A stretch of 64,000 nucleotides of DNA, from assembly GCA_928724745.1 (NCBI GenBank), contig CAKMXJ010000032.1:62001-126000 (forward strand), given 5' to 3'. Position 1 is the first letter of the stretch. Every line of letters starts with the position of its first letter. Shown in pieces: positions 21,044-30,881 of this stretch. The position numbers and the translations under genes are program-made. The notes below the pieces were generated by a model. It saw nothing but the letters and a program-made list of their open reading frames with translations. It was not told the origin of the DNA and searched no databases. The DNA comes from Anthracocystis setariae. Its lineage: Eukaryota > Basidiomycota > Ustilaginomycetes > Ustilaginales > Ustilaginaceae.

Positions 21044-22246
21044 GCTTTTCTTGCTTCAGTGGCGTGCAGTCCGACACCCACACATCTTCGGTGTGCAGTC
21101 GGTGCCTGTGCCTGTGCCGGGATCTGCAGAGAAGAGAGAGATCACTACGCCGTGCGGTTCAATCCACGACAGGCAACCCCTTTCCTCTGTACTGGTGCCC
21201 AGGAAACATGTCCGCATGCGAGCAAGAAGCGTCGCGAGTCATGCCACTTTGAAGATCGTTTTTTTTTTGCCGCAGCTATCTCGAATTCGATGGGCTCGTC
21301 AAGCTTGCAAGAATGAACCGGATTCATAACCATTCAACGAAATGCCAAGGCGAAACCAATGAAAGATTAGGTGGGCGGGATACCTGTGCGTAGTCGTGTT
21401 TCGCTCGCTCCGTCGAGAAAGTTGCAAAACAAAACTTTTTCGGTATGCTGCAGCTGAGCTTGGAGCTACGCATCGCAAACGCGGGGTTCACATGTCGCTG
21501 CACTGGGAAGCATGGACTGTAAGCCGGCCTGACCGCCGAGCTGCTCCCACTACTGGGTTTCCAGCCCCTCAAGCGCTTTCGCTGCATGGGATGCGTGCAC
21601 TTTGCCAATGCAGCTTCAGCAAGATGTAGGCTTGCGATCTACGCAGGATCACGAGAACGATGCAGGCTGTTGTTATTCGAGCTGGATGCAGTATGAGTCG
21701 AGGCAACAAAGTCAGTCTCTGAACGAAGTCGACAAGTCCCCGGCTAAGAATGACGAGCGGAAAAGCCTCGATGAAATTTTCGGAACAGCCGAGTCTGGTC
21801 GTAGCCACCGACTGAACAAAAGAAAGTGCATCCTTTTGGGTGGCACGTTCCGAGGCTTAATCGTCACGTTCCCTTGTTCTCAACACTTATCAACACAAAT
21901 CCCCTCCGCTCTGCCTTGCCTCCTATTCATCTCCTCCTATTGTTATTATTGTTTGTCTCGACCGAAGCTGGTCTCACAGGTCGCTGCTCTGTTTATCACT
22001 CTCCTCTCCGGTAAGCATCCTTGCCTAGCACCGACAGCACCCCTCTATCCCGCAAGCTCGGGTCTCAAATTCGCCTCGACAGCGCGGTGCTTCGCTTTGG
22101 TCTGCCCTCACCTGCTCCGTCTGGTGTGTGGCCCCACCGTTGCCAACCTGGTACTCATCGTCGCTTCCATCTATCTGCTCTACCACCACCTGTCCTCTCG
22201 CATCCTTACCCCGCCTTCTCTGCCTCGTCGCATCGCTCCTGGCATC
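20381..22246. other. intergenic upstream of the GDPD gene
   Basis: About 1.9 kb between two plus-strand genes. It contains a CCAG microsatellite (21008-21043) and a C/T-rich stretch from about 21870. The frame of the GDPD gene stays open upstream and encodes a hydrophobic stretch near 22140-22190, but there is no in-frame ATG between about 21690 and 22247. A GTAAGC at 22010 could be a leader-intron donor. Confidence 0.4.
21008..21043. repeat. (CCAG)9 tetranucleotide microsatellite
   Basis: About nine CCAG units in the intergenic region between the P450 and GDPD genes. Confidence 0.95.
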
Positions 22247-23314
22247 ATGCGTCCCATCACTAGATCCACAAAGATGAACATCAATCCGGATATGCCCGAG
22301 TGCTGGGGCCACCGTGGTGCTTCGGCCGCCTTTCCGGAAAACACGCTCGCCAGCTTCGAAAAGGCGATTCTCGATGGATCCGAAGGCCTTGAGACCGACG
22401 TCCACATCACCACGGACGACGTCATCGTCATGTTCCACGACCCAACATTGGAACGTACTACCAACGGCTCGGGTCTCATCTACCAGCGACCTTACTTTGG
22501 CGACGATGGCATCGAGCACCTGCGTACCCTCAAGCAGCCTGCTCAGCAGATCCCTACCTTCAACCAAGTCTGCGATCTGCTCATGCGTCCGGAAAATAAG
22601 CACGTCAAGCTCAACCTCGACATCAAGCCCGACAACGACCCCGATCGTCTCTTCCCGCTCATGCGCAAGGTGGTCGAATCCTACCCGAACTACGACACCG
22701 ACCTGGCACCGCGTCTCATTCTCGGCTTGTGGCATCCCAAGTTCCTCGAGTCGGCTCTCGTCAACGTACCCGCCATGAAGCGCATTCACATCGGCATGTC
22801 GCCTCGCACTGCGCGCAAATACTTCTGGAAGGATTGCACCGGATTCTCCATGTACTTTGCGTGCTTGGTGGGTGCTGATGGCCAGGCGTTCATTGCCGAC
22901 GCTCAGAAGGCTGGCAAGGATATCTATGTCTGGACGGTCAACCGCAAGGACGAGATGATCGAAGCTACGCGATGGGGTGTCAAGGCTGTCCTCACCGATA
23001 AGACGGCGCTATTCCAGGACGTGCGCAAGAACATGACGCAGGACTTTGCATCGACGCGTCAACTCGAAGTGGGCATGTTCTTCCGCTGGGCTACATGGAG
23101 ATACTATACGCTGCCGCAGTTTGTACTTCAAAGCCTGTGGGTGGCCAGCATCGAGAAGCGCGCAGGTTCGCCGTTCCGCCAAGTGTCGAGACCTGCTGTC
23201 GTGGCCGCACCTGCAGGTACCGTGCCTGTCGCGGCCGCTGGTGCCACGGTGTCCGAGAAGCGTGGTCTCGCTGAGGCCGCCCCTCGGTCTGCTGTGATCA
23301 GCGCTGCTGCGTAG
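22247..23314 (+). CDS. glycerophosphodiester phosphodiesterase (GDPD family)
   Basis: 355 residues from ATG 22247. The GDPD active-site set is near the N-terminus: HR at 22-23 in GHRGASAAFPENT, E49 and D51 in LETDVH, and H64 in MFHDPTLERTTNG. Further conserved segments are KLNLDIKPDN and KDIYVWTVNRKDEM. The enzyme cleaves glycerophosphodiesters, or, in yeast Pgc1, phosphatidylglycerol. After about residue 275 the C-terminus has a hydrophobic stretch (WRYYTLPQFVLQSLWVA) and an Ala/Val-rich tail. The start is uncertain: ATG 22274 would also keep the domain, and an upstream spliced exon could add a membrane segment. It converges on the UPF0658-like gene. Confidence 0.87.
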   Translation: MRPITRSTKMNINPDMPECWGHRGASAAFPENTLASFEKAILDGSEGLETDVHITTDDVIVMFHDPTLERTTNGSGLIYQRPYFGDDGIEHLRTLKQPAQQIPTFNQVCDLLMRPENKHVKLNLDIKPDNDPDRLFPLMRKVVESYPNYDTDLAPRLILGLWHPKFLESALVNVPAMKRIHIGMSPRTARKYFWKDCTGFSMYFACLVGADGQAFIADAQKAGKDIYVWTVNRKDEMIEATRWGVKAVLTDKTALFQDVRKNMTQDFASTRQLEVGMFFRWATWRYYTLPQFVLQSLWVASIEKRAGSPFRQVSRPAVVAAPAGTVPVAAAGATVSEKRGLAEAAPRSAVISAAA

Positions 23315-23919
23315 ATGCGGCGTGCACCGCAATTTGCTCCTATCATTTGGTCAAGGGTTGTTTGTCATTTTCGCTGTCTCGTTCGCTCCCTTTCGCACCT
23401 AGACTCGCAGGAATCCTTTCAACTCCTGCCCATCCTATCACTTTTGCATCGTCTCAATCTCTCGCATATGGACCTTTTCTTCTCTTCCGCCTCTCCTTCG
23501 TTAGATCGCTTGTTTGATCATCCAACTTCTTACATGTCTGCATCACCTTTTCTTTTCTTTTCACGTTTCGTATTTGGGTACCATTTTATTCTCTTTTTGT
23601 TTTTTTTTTGTGGTGTGTAATCAATGTTACCTCGTTTGGCGCATCTGACGAAGCGTTTGGGTTGACGGAGTGATCCCTGTTTTCGCATGCAAGTTTTTCC
23701 GGGGATGGGTTGAAGTGAACGTCGACTTTTTGGCGAGTTGGGGGGCTGTTGGGGACAGAGAACCCTTGCCCCTTGCGATGAGAAGGTGGGGGGGTGGGGA
23801 GATGAAACTTGCAATTTCCAAACACACATGTGGTGAGAAAGCGAGAGTATTACCGAAAACAAGATTGGGTATATATATAAGTACGCAAACTATTCCTGAC
23901 AAACCCAAAGGGAAAGCGA
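23315..23919. other. convergent intergenic region
   Basis: About 600 bp holding the 3' ends of two convergent transcripts. It is T-rich on the plus strand to about 23620, with TATATATATAA near 23870. No gene seen. Confidence 0.45.
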
Positions 23920-25767
23920 TTAGTCGAGCGAGATGCGCGAAGCTGACGGACGTGGTTGGTGGGAGGCAAGGTAAGCTTGCGAAGGTTCTTGATTTTGCGA
24001 GTGGTATGCATGTTGCGACTGCGCTGCAGCGGGAATAGGCTGAGGAGCGTGCACAGGGGCGCCGCTCAGAGTGGCAGCCATGGGAGGCGCAACATTTGGT
24101 TGTGAAGTCCTTCGATCCGCCGCAACAGGCATCGCCGCCCCATTATCACCGTACACCAGACTAGGACTATGCATGCCGCCATTGCCATAACCGGCACTTC
24201 CGCGACGAGGATCGGACCAGCCATTGCTGACAACACTGGCGCGATGCGGAGGCAAATTCGTCGGCATACCATTCAAATCGTCTTTAGGTTCGGCATTGGG
24301 TTCCTCGAGATCGAGCACATTGCTTTCGGATACGCCGCGGTTTCGCTGTCGATGGACACCGCCAAATGTACCGATGGCGTCGTGAGCGGGTTTGAGTCCC
24401 TTGTGGAAGTTGATCAAGCAAATGATGCCGTTGATGAGCGTGAGGACGAGCGAAAGGATGGCAAAGGCCGAGATAAATGTGATGGTGGTGTGGACGTAGG
24501 TATACTCGGCTCGCGTCGAAGGCAACCACACCTGGGTCACCTTGTAGACAAAGTAGACCATGCCCGCGATCATCAAGAAGAGCGAAAGAACCATCAAGCT
24601 CGTCCACTCGCGACGAACGGCAAAGCCCGCAGCGAAGAGCGCTACAATGGCGATGGGAACGGCAGCAATCGTGACTCCGTACGCCCATTGATGAGTGTCC
24701 GCGACGAGGATGAGGTAGATAACGGTGAATCCTACGCCAAAGAAGAACGAAAACTTGAGAAAGACGATAAAAAGTTGATACCAGAAGAACATGTTGCGAA
24801 TGCGGAGGTCGGCACCGATCTTTTGGTAGATGATCCAACCGAATTCCTTCCACAATTTGAAGCTGAGAAAGGCCATGGCGATTTCGGATGCAAAGCAAAC
24901 GGCGGCTACGGCGATGAGGTACCTCTCGACCGAGGGGAACAGCGAGTTGGCTGAACAAAGCTCATAGGGGTTGTCGGGACAAGTGATGCCACCCTTGATT
25001 CGCACCTGTGCATTGAGGGCGTCGCGGACCTGACGGATCTCGATGCCTGCTGTGACGGTGAGAGCGATGTTGAAGATGAGCACACCGATGAGCTGCATGG
25101 TGTTCTTGAGACGGACTGCATCCCAGGCGATGAGAACTTGAAAGACGCAGCCAAAGACGAAGACGGCGAGATAGACGGAGACGGTTTTGAGGTTTTGAGT
25201 AAAGTCATCTACTTGGGAGACGATGCGTGCGAAAATGAAGGCGACGAGCGTAATGACGATGATGGCCTGGATAGCGGTGACCAGGATATACGAAAAGGCG
25301 TAGCGCGATGGGACGGCGATGAAAGAGTTTGGACCACCAATGAACCACGAAGTAGCTCCACTCCTGGCGGATTTGGAGATGGAGGCGGTGCCATCGCGTT
25401 TGCTGCTCGAGTAGGCAGCGGAATGCTTTGCCGAGCGCGCATCTGCAGCATGGGTGCTTTGTGTAGCGGATGGGGTGGCCGCAGCACCGTGTGGAGCGGG
25501 AGATGGCGACGAAGATGGCGTAACAGGTTGGTGAATGACCAGCGACGATGCTGGAGGTGGACTGTGCAGTTGCGAAGGACGATCATATTGGGGTTGAGGG
25601 GGTGTATGGCGGCGAGATGATGTAGGACGTGGTGGGGGTGAGCTGACGGGTGTCATCTTGGCCCTGTAGGCGGCTGCGGAGGAGAAGGGTTCATCGATGC
25701 TGCGAGTGGGTGTATGACTGGTGGATGGCCCTTCAGTGTGACCAGGTGGGAACGGGGAGACGCTCAT
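23920..25767 (-). CDS. multi-pass membrane protein, UPF0658 Golgi family-like
   Basis: 615 residues. Residues 1-155 are Pro/Ser-rich and disordered. Eight or so membrane segments follow from about 157 to 455, starting at 157-181, 196-215 and 223-242. The loop AWDAVRLKNTMQLIG between the second and third segments and the general order recall the fungal UPF0658 Golgi membrane family (fission yeast has members). A cytosolic tail of about 150 residues is rich in Gln, Pro and Ser. There is no enzyme motif and the function is unknown. The family call is from memory of layout and is moderate. It diverges from AFG1 across 728 bp. Confidence 0.65.
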   Translation of the reverse strand: MSVSPFPPGHTEGPSTSHTPTRSIDEPFSSAAAYRAKMTPVSSPPPRPTSSRRHTPPQPQYDRPSQLHSPPPASSLVIHQPVTPSSSPSPAPHGAAATPSATQSTHAADARSAKHSAAYSSSKRDGTASISKSARSGATSWFIGGPNSFIAVPSRYAFSYILVTAIQAIIVITLVAFIFARIVSQVDDFTQNLKTVSVYLAVFVFGCVFQVLIAWDAVRLKNTMQLIGVLIFNIALTVTAGIEIRQVRDALNAQVRIKGGITCPDNPYELCSANSLFPSVERYLIAVAAVCFASEIAMAFLSFKLWKEFGWIIYQKIGADLRIRNMFFWYQLFIVFLKFSFFFGVGFTVIYLILVADTHQWAYGVTIAAVPIAIVALFAAGFAVRREWTSLMVLSLFLMIAGMVYFVYKVTQVWLPSTRAEYTYVHTTITFISAFAILSLVLTLINGIICLINFHKGLKPAHDAIGTFGGVHRQRNRGVSESNVLDLEEPNAEPKDDLNGMPTNLPPHRASVVSNGWSDPRRGSAGYGNGGMHSPSLVYGDNGAAMPVAADRRTSQPNVAPPMAATLSGAPVHAPQPIPAAAQSQHAYHSQNQEPSQAYLASHQPRPSASRISLD

Positions 25768-26495
25768 AGTTGCGATGATATGCGGGTGTCTGCGCAGACA
25801 GTGTCAACGGTGGTGGGATGGGTCTATGCTTCCATGTAGTGGCGCAACCGGCGCAGAAGAAGGACGTGCGAGATGAGGAGATAGACGATGTAACGATGGA
25901 GATGCAATAGAGAGATGAATGGACGAATGAATGGATGGATGGATGGATGGATGGATGGATGTAGGGATCGAAAGGAAAAAGCAGCGTCGTTGTCTTAATA
26001 TGATCAACGGATGTGCCGTCCAAAGCCAAATTTAGAACGGTTGCATAGCGCCGCACTCCACTTTACGCCAAAAGTGCCCTCTCATCGAATCCACTCAGCG
26101 CTTCTATCGGAAATTTTGTTTGGCGCGAATCGGCAAAGATGCATTCCAATCGGGGAAGCTGCACATCACTTTCTCAACGTGGTACACAGCATTCCGCCTC
26201 CCTTGGCCTTGCCCTTCCACTTGAAAGTCATCAGCATACGTACCTGAAAAGCTACCTACCCAGACCATTGTCAATACATGGCTTGGACAGCTTGCGATCT
26301 GCTGTGGAAAGCAAATGTCAAGCCGGCAACCGCGGGGGGTAAAAGGGCCGGAAGAAACGGAAATTGTCGGACCAAATCGAGCAGAGCCAAGTCTAAATTG
26401 CAAGCGTTGCAGCGTTGGACACGATTAAAGCATGTTGGTGTAACTCTGCCTCTCTCTCTTGTATCATCGCTTTGCTCAACCTCGATACAGCGCTC
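25768..26495. promoter_or_regulatory. divergent promoter of the UPF0658-like and AFG1 genes
   Basis: 728 bp between two divergent start codons. It contains an ATGG microsatellite (25931-25960), probably in the leader of the minus-strand gene. No other gene seen. Confidence 0.45.
25931..25960. repeat. (ATGG)7 microsatellite
   Basis: About seven ATGG units, 165 bp upstream of the minus-strand start at 25767. Confidence 0.95.
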
Positions 26496-28145
26496 ATGGC
26501 CGCCATGTACGCAATGGACGCTCTGCCTCGCATCGCTAGCGCTTCACTCGCTACACTTGCTTCCCCAGCACGGCGCATTGGTGGCCGCCGTCTTGCCCTC
26601 GCCACACGTTCCGCACTCGTCTCGCAATGGACGTCGCTAGCTCGCCCACGTCCAGTCAGGGCGACGTCATCACCGGTCTCTCCCCCGTCTCGTCCTATGT
26701 CTACTTCTGCATCCTCCAGTTCAGCTGCGAAAAGCGCCAAGGTCAAGTCCACCACCCCCACCGAGCGCTACCAGGAGCTGGTTTCGTCCGGCGTTCTTCG
26801 CGATGACCCTCACCAGCGATCCATCATCCAAGTGCTGCAATCCCTACACGACCAGCTCAAATCCTACCGACAAGATCCAGTGCCGGATCCAGAAGAACAC
26901 CTCCACGCTTCCAAGGGTTTTCTCTCGTGGCTCCCTTTCGGCGCCAAATCCACTGCACAAGAGGTCAAGCCCATCTCGCACCACATCCCTCAAGGTCTAT
27001 ACCTTTACGGCGATGTCGGCACGGGCAAGTCGATGCTCATGGACCTCTTTTACGATACGCTTCCTTCCAACATCACCGCCAGGCGTCGCATCCACTTTCA
27101 TCAATTCATGATCGAGGCACACAAACGTGCCCACTTTTACAAGTCCAAGACGCACAAGCCTTCTGGCATTGTCATGATGATGTCGTCCAGCGCATCTTCC
27201 GTCGCCTCTGCCGCCTCTTCCTCTTCTGCCTCGGCAAGTGCAGGCGAGGAGAGCGATGCCATCGAAGCGGTAGCACGCGAGATGGCTCGCAATCATGCGG
27301 TGCTCTGCTTTGACGAGTTCCAAGTCACCGACATTGCCGACGCCATGATCCTTCGCGGTCTTTTGGAACGTATGATCTCGTACGGCGTCGTCATGGTCAT
27401 GACCTCCAACCGTCATCCAGACGACTTGTACAAGAACGGTATTCAGCGACAATCCTTCCTGCCCTGCATCGAGCTGCTCAAATCTCATCTGCGTATCACC
27501 GACCTCAACTCGGGCACCGACTATCGCAAGGTGCCACGTGCGCTTTCCAAAGTCTACTTTTCGCCGCTCGATGACGCCAACACGCGCGAGTTTGACAAAC
27601 TCTTCCAAGCCATGTCTTGCGATCCGCACGATCCCGTCGTCGACAACCGTCCGCTCAAAATCTGGGGTCGAACTCTCCAAGTTCCCAAGTCAACCCAAAA
27701 AGTAGCCCGCTTCACCTTTGACGAACTGTGTGGCAAACCTCGATCTGCCGCCGACTATATCGAAATATGCAACAACTTTGGCACCATCTTTGTCGACAAC
27801 GTACCCAAGATGGGCTTGAATCAGCGCGATTTGGCAAGGAGGTTCATCACCTTTATTGATGCGGCGTACGAGAGCAAGACGAAACTGCTTGCTTTGAGCC
27901 AAGTGCCCATCTTGCAGATCTTTTCCGGTGATGCCAATCAGAGCAAACCCACATCGGCACAGATGCGCGCACTCATGGATGACCTTGGCCTCACAATGAA
28001 CGACCTAGGAGGATCCCCCATCTTCACAGGCGACGAAGAACTCTTCGCCTTCGCCCGCGTCATTTCCCGCCTCACCGAAATGGGCTCCAAACAATACGCC
28101 GAAATCTCAAGCTCATCCACAACAGAAGCACCCCCAGAATACTAA
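26496..28145 (+). CDS. AFG1: AFG1/LACE1-family mitochondrial AAA ATPase
   Basis: 549 residues from ATG 26496. The first 75 residues are Arg/Ala/Ser-rich with few acids, as in a presequence. Walker A GDVGTGKS lies near 172-179 in GLYLYGDVGTGKSMLMDLFY, and Walker B LCFDEFQVTD near 270. The following NRHPDDLYKNGIQR block contains the sensor and arginine-finger region of the AFG1/ZapE family. A Ser/Ala-rich insert of about 30 residues lies near 228-255, just before Walker B. AFG1 helps degrade or extract misfolded mitochondrial inner-membrane proteins, including complex IV subunits. No intron is needed. It converges on the VOC gene with a 206-bp gap. Confidence 0.93.
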   Translation: MAAMYAMDALPRIASASLATLASPARRIGGRRLALATRSALVSQWTSLARPRPVRATSSPVSPPSRPMSTSASSSSAAKSAKVKSTTPTERYQELVSSGVLRDDPHQRSIIQVLQSLHDQLKSYRQDPVPDPEEHLHASKGFLSWLPFGAKSTAQEVKPISHHIPQGLYLYGDVGTGKSMLMDLFYDTLPSNITARRRIHFHQFMIEAHKRAHFYKSKTHKPSGIVMMMSSSASSVASAASSSSASASAGEESDAIEAVAREMARNHAVLCFDEFQVTDIADAMILRGLLERMISYGVVMVMTSNRHPDDLYKNGIQRQSFLPCIELLKSHLRITDLNSGTDYRKVPRALSKVYFSPLDDANTREFDKLFQAMSCDPHDPVVDNRPLKIWGRTLQVPKSTQKVARFTFDELCGKPRSAADYIEICNNFGTIFVDNVPKMGLNQRDLARRFITFIDAAYESKTKLLALSQVPILQIFSGDANQSKPTSAQMRALMDDLGLTMNDLGGSPIFTGDEELFAFARVISRLTEMGSKQYAEISSSSTTEAPPEY

Positions 28146-28351
28146 TTCAACCAACCATACCCTCAGAATCCCACGCAATCGCACAATCGAGACACAGTAA
28201 TAAGAGTGGCGGAGGTATCGAATTCTTCTAGCCAAAACCGAGATGTTGTTACAGCGTTACAAGTACATGATGAGGACAGAAACAAAAAACCGCATGCCAA
28301 AGGGGTATATAGTTGGAAAACGAAACGAAAGCACCGGCAAGCGGCCAAAGC

Positions 28352-29398
28352 TCAGTTGAGCTCGTGGTAAAACACAATCTTGTTGGCGTCAGGGTCTAGA
28401 ATATGCAGCTCTCGAGTACCCCACGGCTTGTTCTGCGGTTTGCCCATCACTTTGGCCTTGCCCAAAAACACTTCGGGAAAGTATTCGCGTCCGTTGGGCT
28501 TGAACTGTTGCTGTTTGGCCATGATCTCTTGGAAGAGCTCGTCGACGTTGCTCACCACGATCAGAAGCTGCGGAGGGCCGCTGCCGTCACCCTTGAGCTC
28601 ACCCCATTCGGCTGGCAGCATTCGCAGAACGATGCGAACACCTTGCTCTTCTGCTGCCGATGGGATAGCGGAATAAGGCTGACTCGAGCTGCGCGGGGGT
28701 CGAGCCGCCGGCCCACGTCGTAGGACAGCCTGATGGCTTTGCGGCTTACCGACGGGCGAAAAGCCGATGAGCTTCTGATAGAAAGCAACCGAGTTGGTCA
28801 GGTTCGAGACAAAGATGCATGGAAACGCGTTCATAAAGAGCGTCTTTCCTGGCTTGGCAGCCGCAGCGCGAGCTCGACCCCGATCGACGTCGACATCGTC
28901 GTCCTCCCATAGCCGGGCATTGGTGCGAGTAAAGTTGAACGGATTGGTCGAGAGCAGTGCGGCAGCATCGACGTCGCTGAGACCCATGTTGGTGGATTTA
29001 GGAAGGTAGGCTGTGTCGTTGGCAAACTTTTTCTTGCTCAGCTCGATATGTTCGGTGAAGCGAGCTTGATCGATAGGTGAAAGAGCGAGCTTTGGACGAT
29101 TGGCTCGAGTGACCGACAGGAAAAGGTCGGGCTTCTTGACATGGTGAGTAGGATTGATGGAGGCTGCAGCTGATACACTGGCAGCACTCGAGGCATCGAC
29201 AACGTGCACGCGCGCAGCATGCGGGACGTCGGGAGGCGTGGCCGGCATCGAAACTTCCTCATCCATTGGGTCGTGGCTGCCCACTTCCGAGGCCAAGACG
29301 GAGATGACCATCGAGGGCGAAGAGCGTGCACTGGTTGGGATCGAGGATGCGTCAGAAGCGGTGCGCTGCATGGCTGAAGCAGAAGCGACGTCGGCCAT
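28352..29398 (-). CDS. VOC (glyoxalase/bleomycin-resistance fold) protein
   Basis: 348 residues from ATG 29398; the frame upstream of this ATG is open but has no other start. The first 150 residues are low-complexity Ala/Ser/Pro-rich. A helical segment near 85-130 precedes the VOC module at about 195-348: NAFPCIFVSNLTNSVAFYQKL opens it, and TRELHILDPDANKIVFYHEL closes it. The usual first metal ligand His is missing at the start of the beta strand (NAFPCIFVSN), so metal-dependent glyoxalase activity is doubtful. The fold is used by lyases, dioxygenases and binding proteins, and the role here is unknown. It diverges from the hydrolase gene at 30882. Confidence 0.72.
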   Translation of the reverse strand: MADVASASAMQRTASDASSIPTSARSSPSMVISVLASEVGSHDPMDEEVSMPATPPDVPHAARVHVVDASSAASVSAAASINPTHHVKKPDLFLSVTRANRPKLALSPIDQARFTEHIELSKKKFANDTAYLPKSTNMGLSDVDAAALLSTNPFNFTRTNARLWEDDDVDVDRGRARAAAAKPGKTLFMNAFPCIFVSNLTNSVAFYQKLIGFSPVGKPQSHQAVLRRGPAARPPRSSSQPYSAIPSAAEEQGVRIVLRMLPAEWGELKGDGSGPPQLLIVVSNVDELFQEIMAKQQQFKPNGREYFPEVFLGKAKVMGKPQNKPWGTRELHILDPDANKIVFYHELN

Positions 29399-30881
29399 GA
29401 TCTCTATGCTTGGTGAGTCTATGGCCTGGTGTGACTCGGCCAAGGATGGGAGCCAGTTCGACTGAATCGACAAGTGAAGATCGGAACGATGGAGAAGGCG
29501 CGAGAAGACTCAAGCGTGAGTTGATATGATGTCGAAAGGCGACTGAGGGACAGGGCTGATGGATGTAAGTCAAGCAAAGATCGGAGCTATGAGGAATGGT
29601 GGAGGATGGTTGCCAAGGAGCAAACTGGAAAGCAGCAGAGCAAAGAAAGAGAGGCAGAAAGGTTCGGCATGCCACCACCGATGAGGATGCGAGGATGCGG
29701 GGGAGAGAGCGCTCAGACAGAGTGAGACAAATTGTTGGCGACTCGCGAGAAAAGCGGCATGGCGGCATGTGGATGCAATCGATGGAATCAGTACACACAC
29801 AGTGTGTGCGTCCGGACCGGCGCAACTCCAACTCTGGTATGCTGCCACAATGTGCACGACGACTGTGTTGCGGCCAATAAAGTTGGGCGAGCCGAAAGCC
29901 AATTTTAGCGTCCGCAACTTTTTTGAGCTTTCTAAGCTCAGCTAAGGAGAAGCTGAGCTGAGTGCATGTGCCTATACTAAATAATATTATAATATATGAT
30001 TGTTTGTGTTATCGCGGCAGTGGCGAACCGGAACTGATAACAATCTCTCAAATTGCCACAAAAGGCGAGAAAATTACTGTTGCATCCTACAGTCACAGTG
30101 TGCGCGCAAACTGTCCCTCAAAATTTAGTGTGTCGCCACAAATCACCTCATTGCTCACCAATGACCAACACAATGCTATGATCAACCTCTGGACGCTGTC
30201 ATGGACATGGACACGGATACGATGAACGCTGCCTGTGAGCTTCTCGACGCTCCCTTCCACTTCAATGACGTCGAGATGGCCGCTGCGGTCGAAATCCTCA
30301 ATTGGCCTCACTTTCAAGCGTCATAGCGCGATTTGGTACCGTCTCTCTCTCGTCTTTGCATATCACACTGTAGATATCTTTTGTAGTTTCCATTCCATCA
30401 AGGGCACGTGTCAATGTCAATGTTCTGTCATCTCGATGGAGGCACAGGTAGCAAGACGGCTCGATAGCGCTTCTATAGTGCGGGACAAGGAGGGTCGTTA
30501 TCTTGATGCGCTTAAAATCGGTTCTGAGTCAAACGGATAGAGGCTCGGTATTCTTCTTCATCGATCTAGACTTGATAGATTGTTAGATCTTTCGTTCCGC
30601 CTAAGGTGCAACGACGTGGGAGAAAGAGCAAGCAACACCATCTCGGATACGATTTTGTGGGGCCAAGTGTCTGAGTCTAATTTCGTACTGGAAGCAGAGG
30701 ATACTCACTTACTGTATTCTTTTGGGACGCCATCGGAGCGCGAGGTTAACTGAGCATTTTCGAGATTTCAAAAATTGGCTGGTGCGCAGGGGCAGGGCCA
30801 GCTGAAAATAGGTAACGAGACCAACTCGGCGCTTGGCGCTGCTCCTCCCTCTTCCCTACCACCACTACGCGCTCCGGCCAG
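29399..30881. other. divergent intergenic region
   Basis: About 1.5 kb between divergent genes. It contains a 9-bp-stem hairpin at 29936-29960 and an AT-rich stretch around 29976-30000. Short frames look non-coding. Confidence 0.45.
29936..29960. repeat. perfect inverted repeat, 9-bp stem and 7-nt loop
   Basis: AGCTCAGCT (29936-29944) and AGCTGAGCT (29952-29960) are exact reverse complements around the loop AAGGAGA. A T6 run lies just before it at about 29920. Confidence 0.85.

Noticed and set aside
21602..22246. Long N-terminal extension of the GDPD protein from 21602
   Set aside because: The upstream part reads like non-coding sequence and contains no convincing start close to the domain; only the final hydrophobic part is kept as a question.
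24169..24954. 261-codon plus-strand frame
   Set aside because: It is antisense to the multi-pass membrane protein gene, and is a charged low-information shadow.
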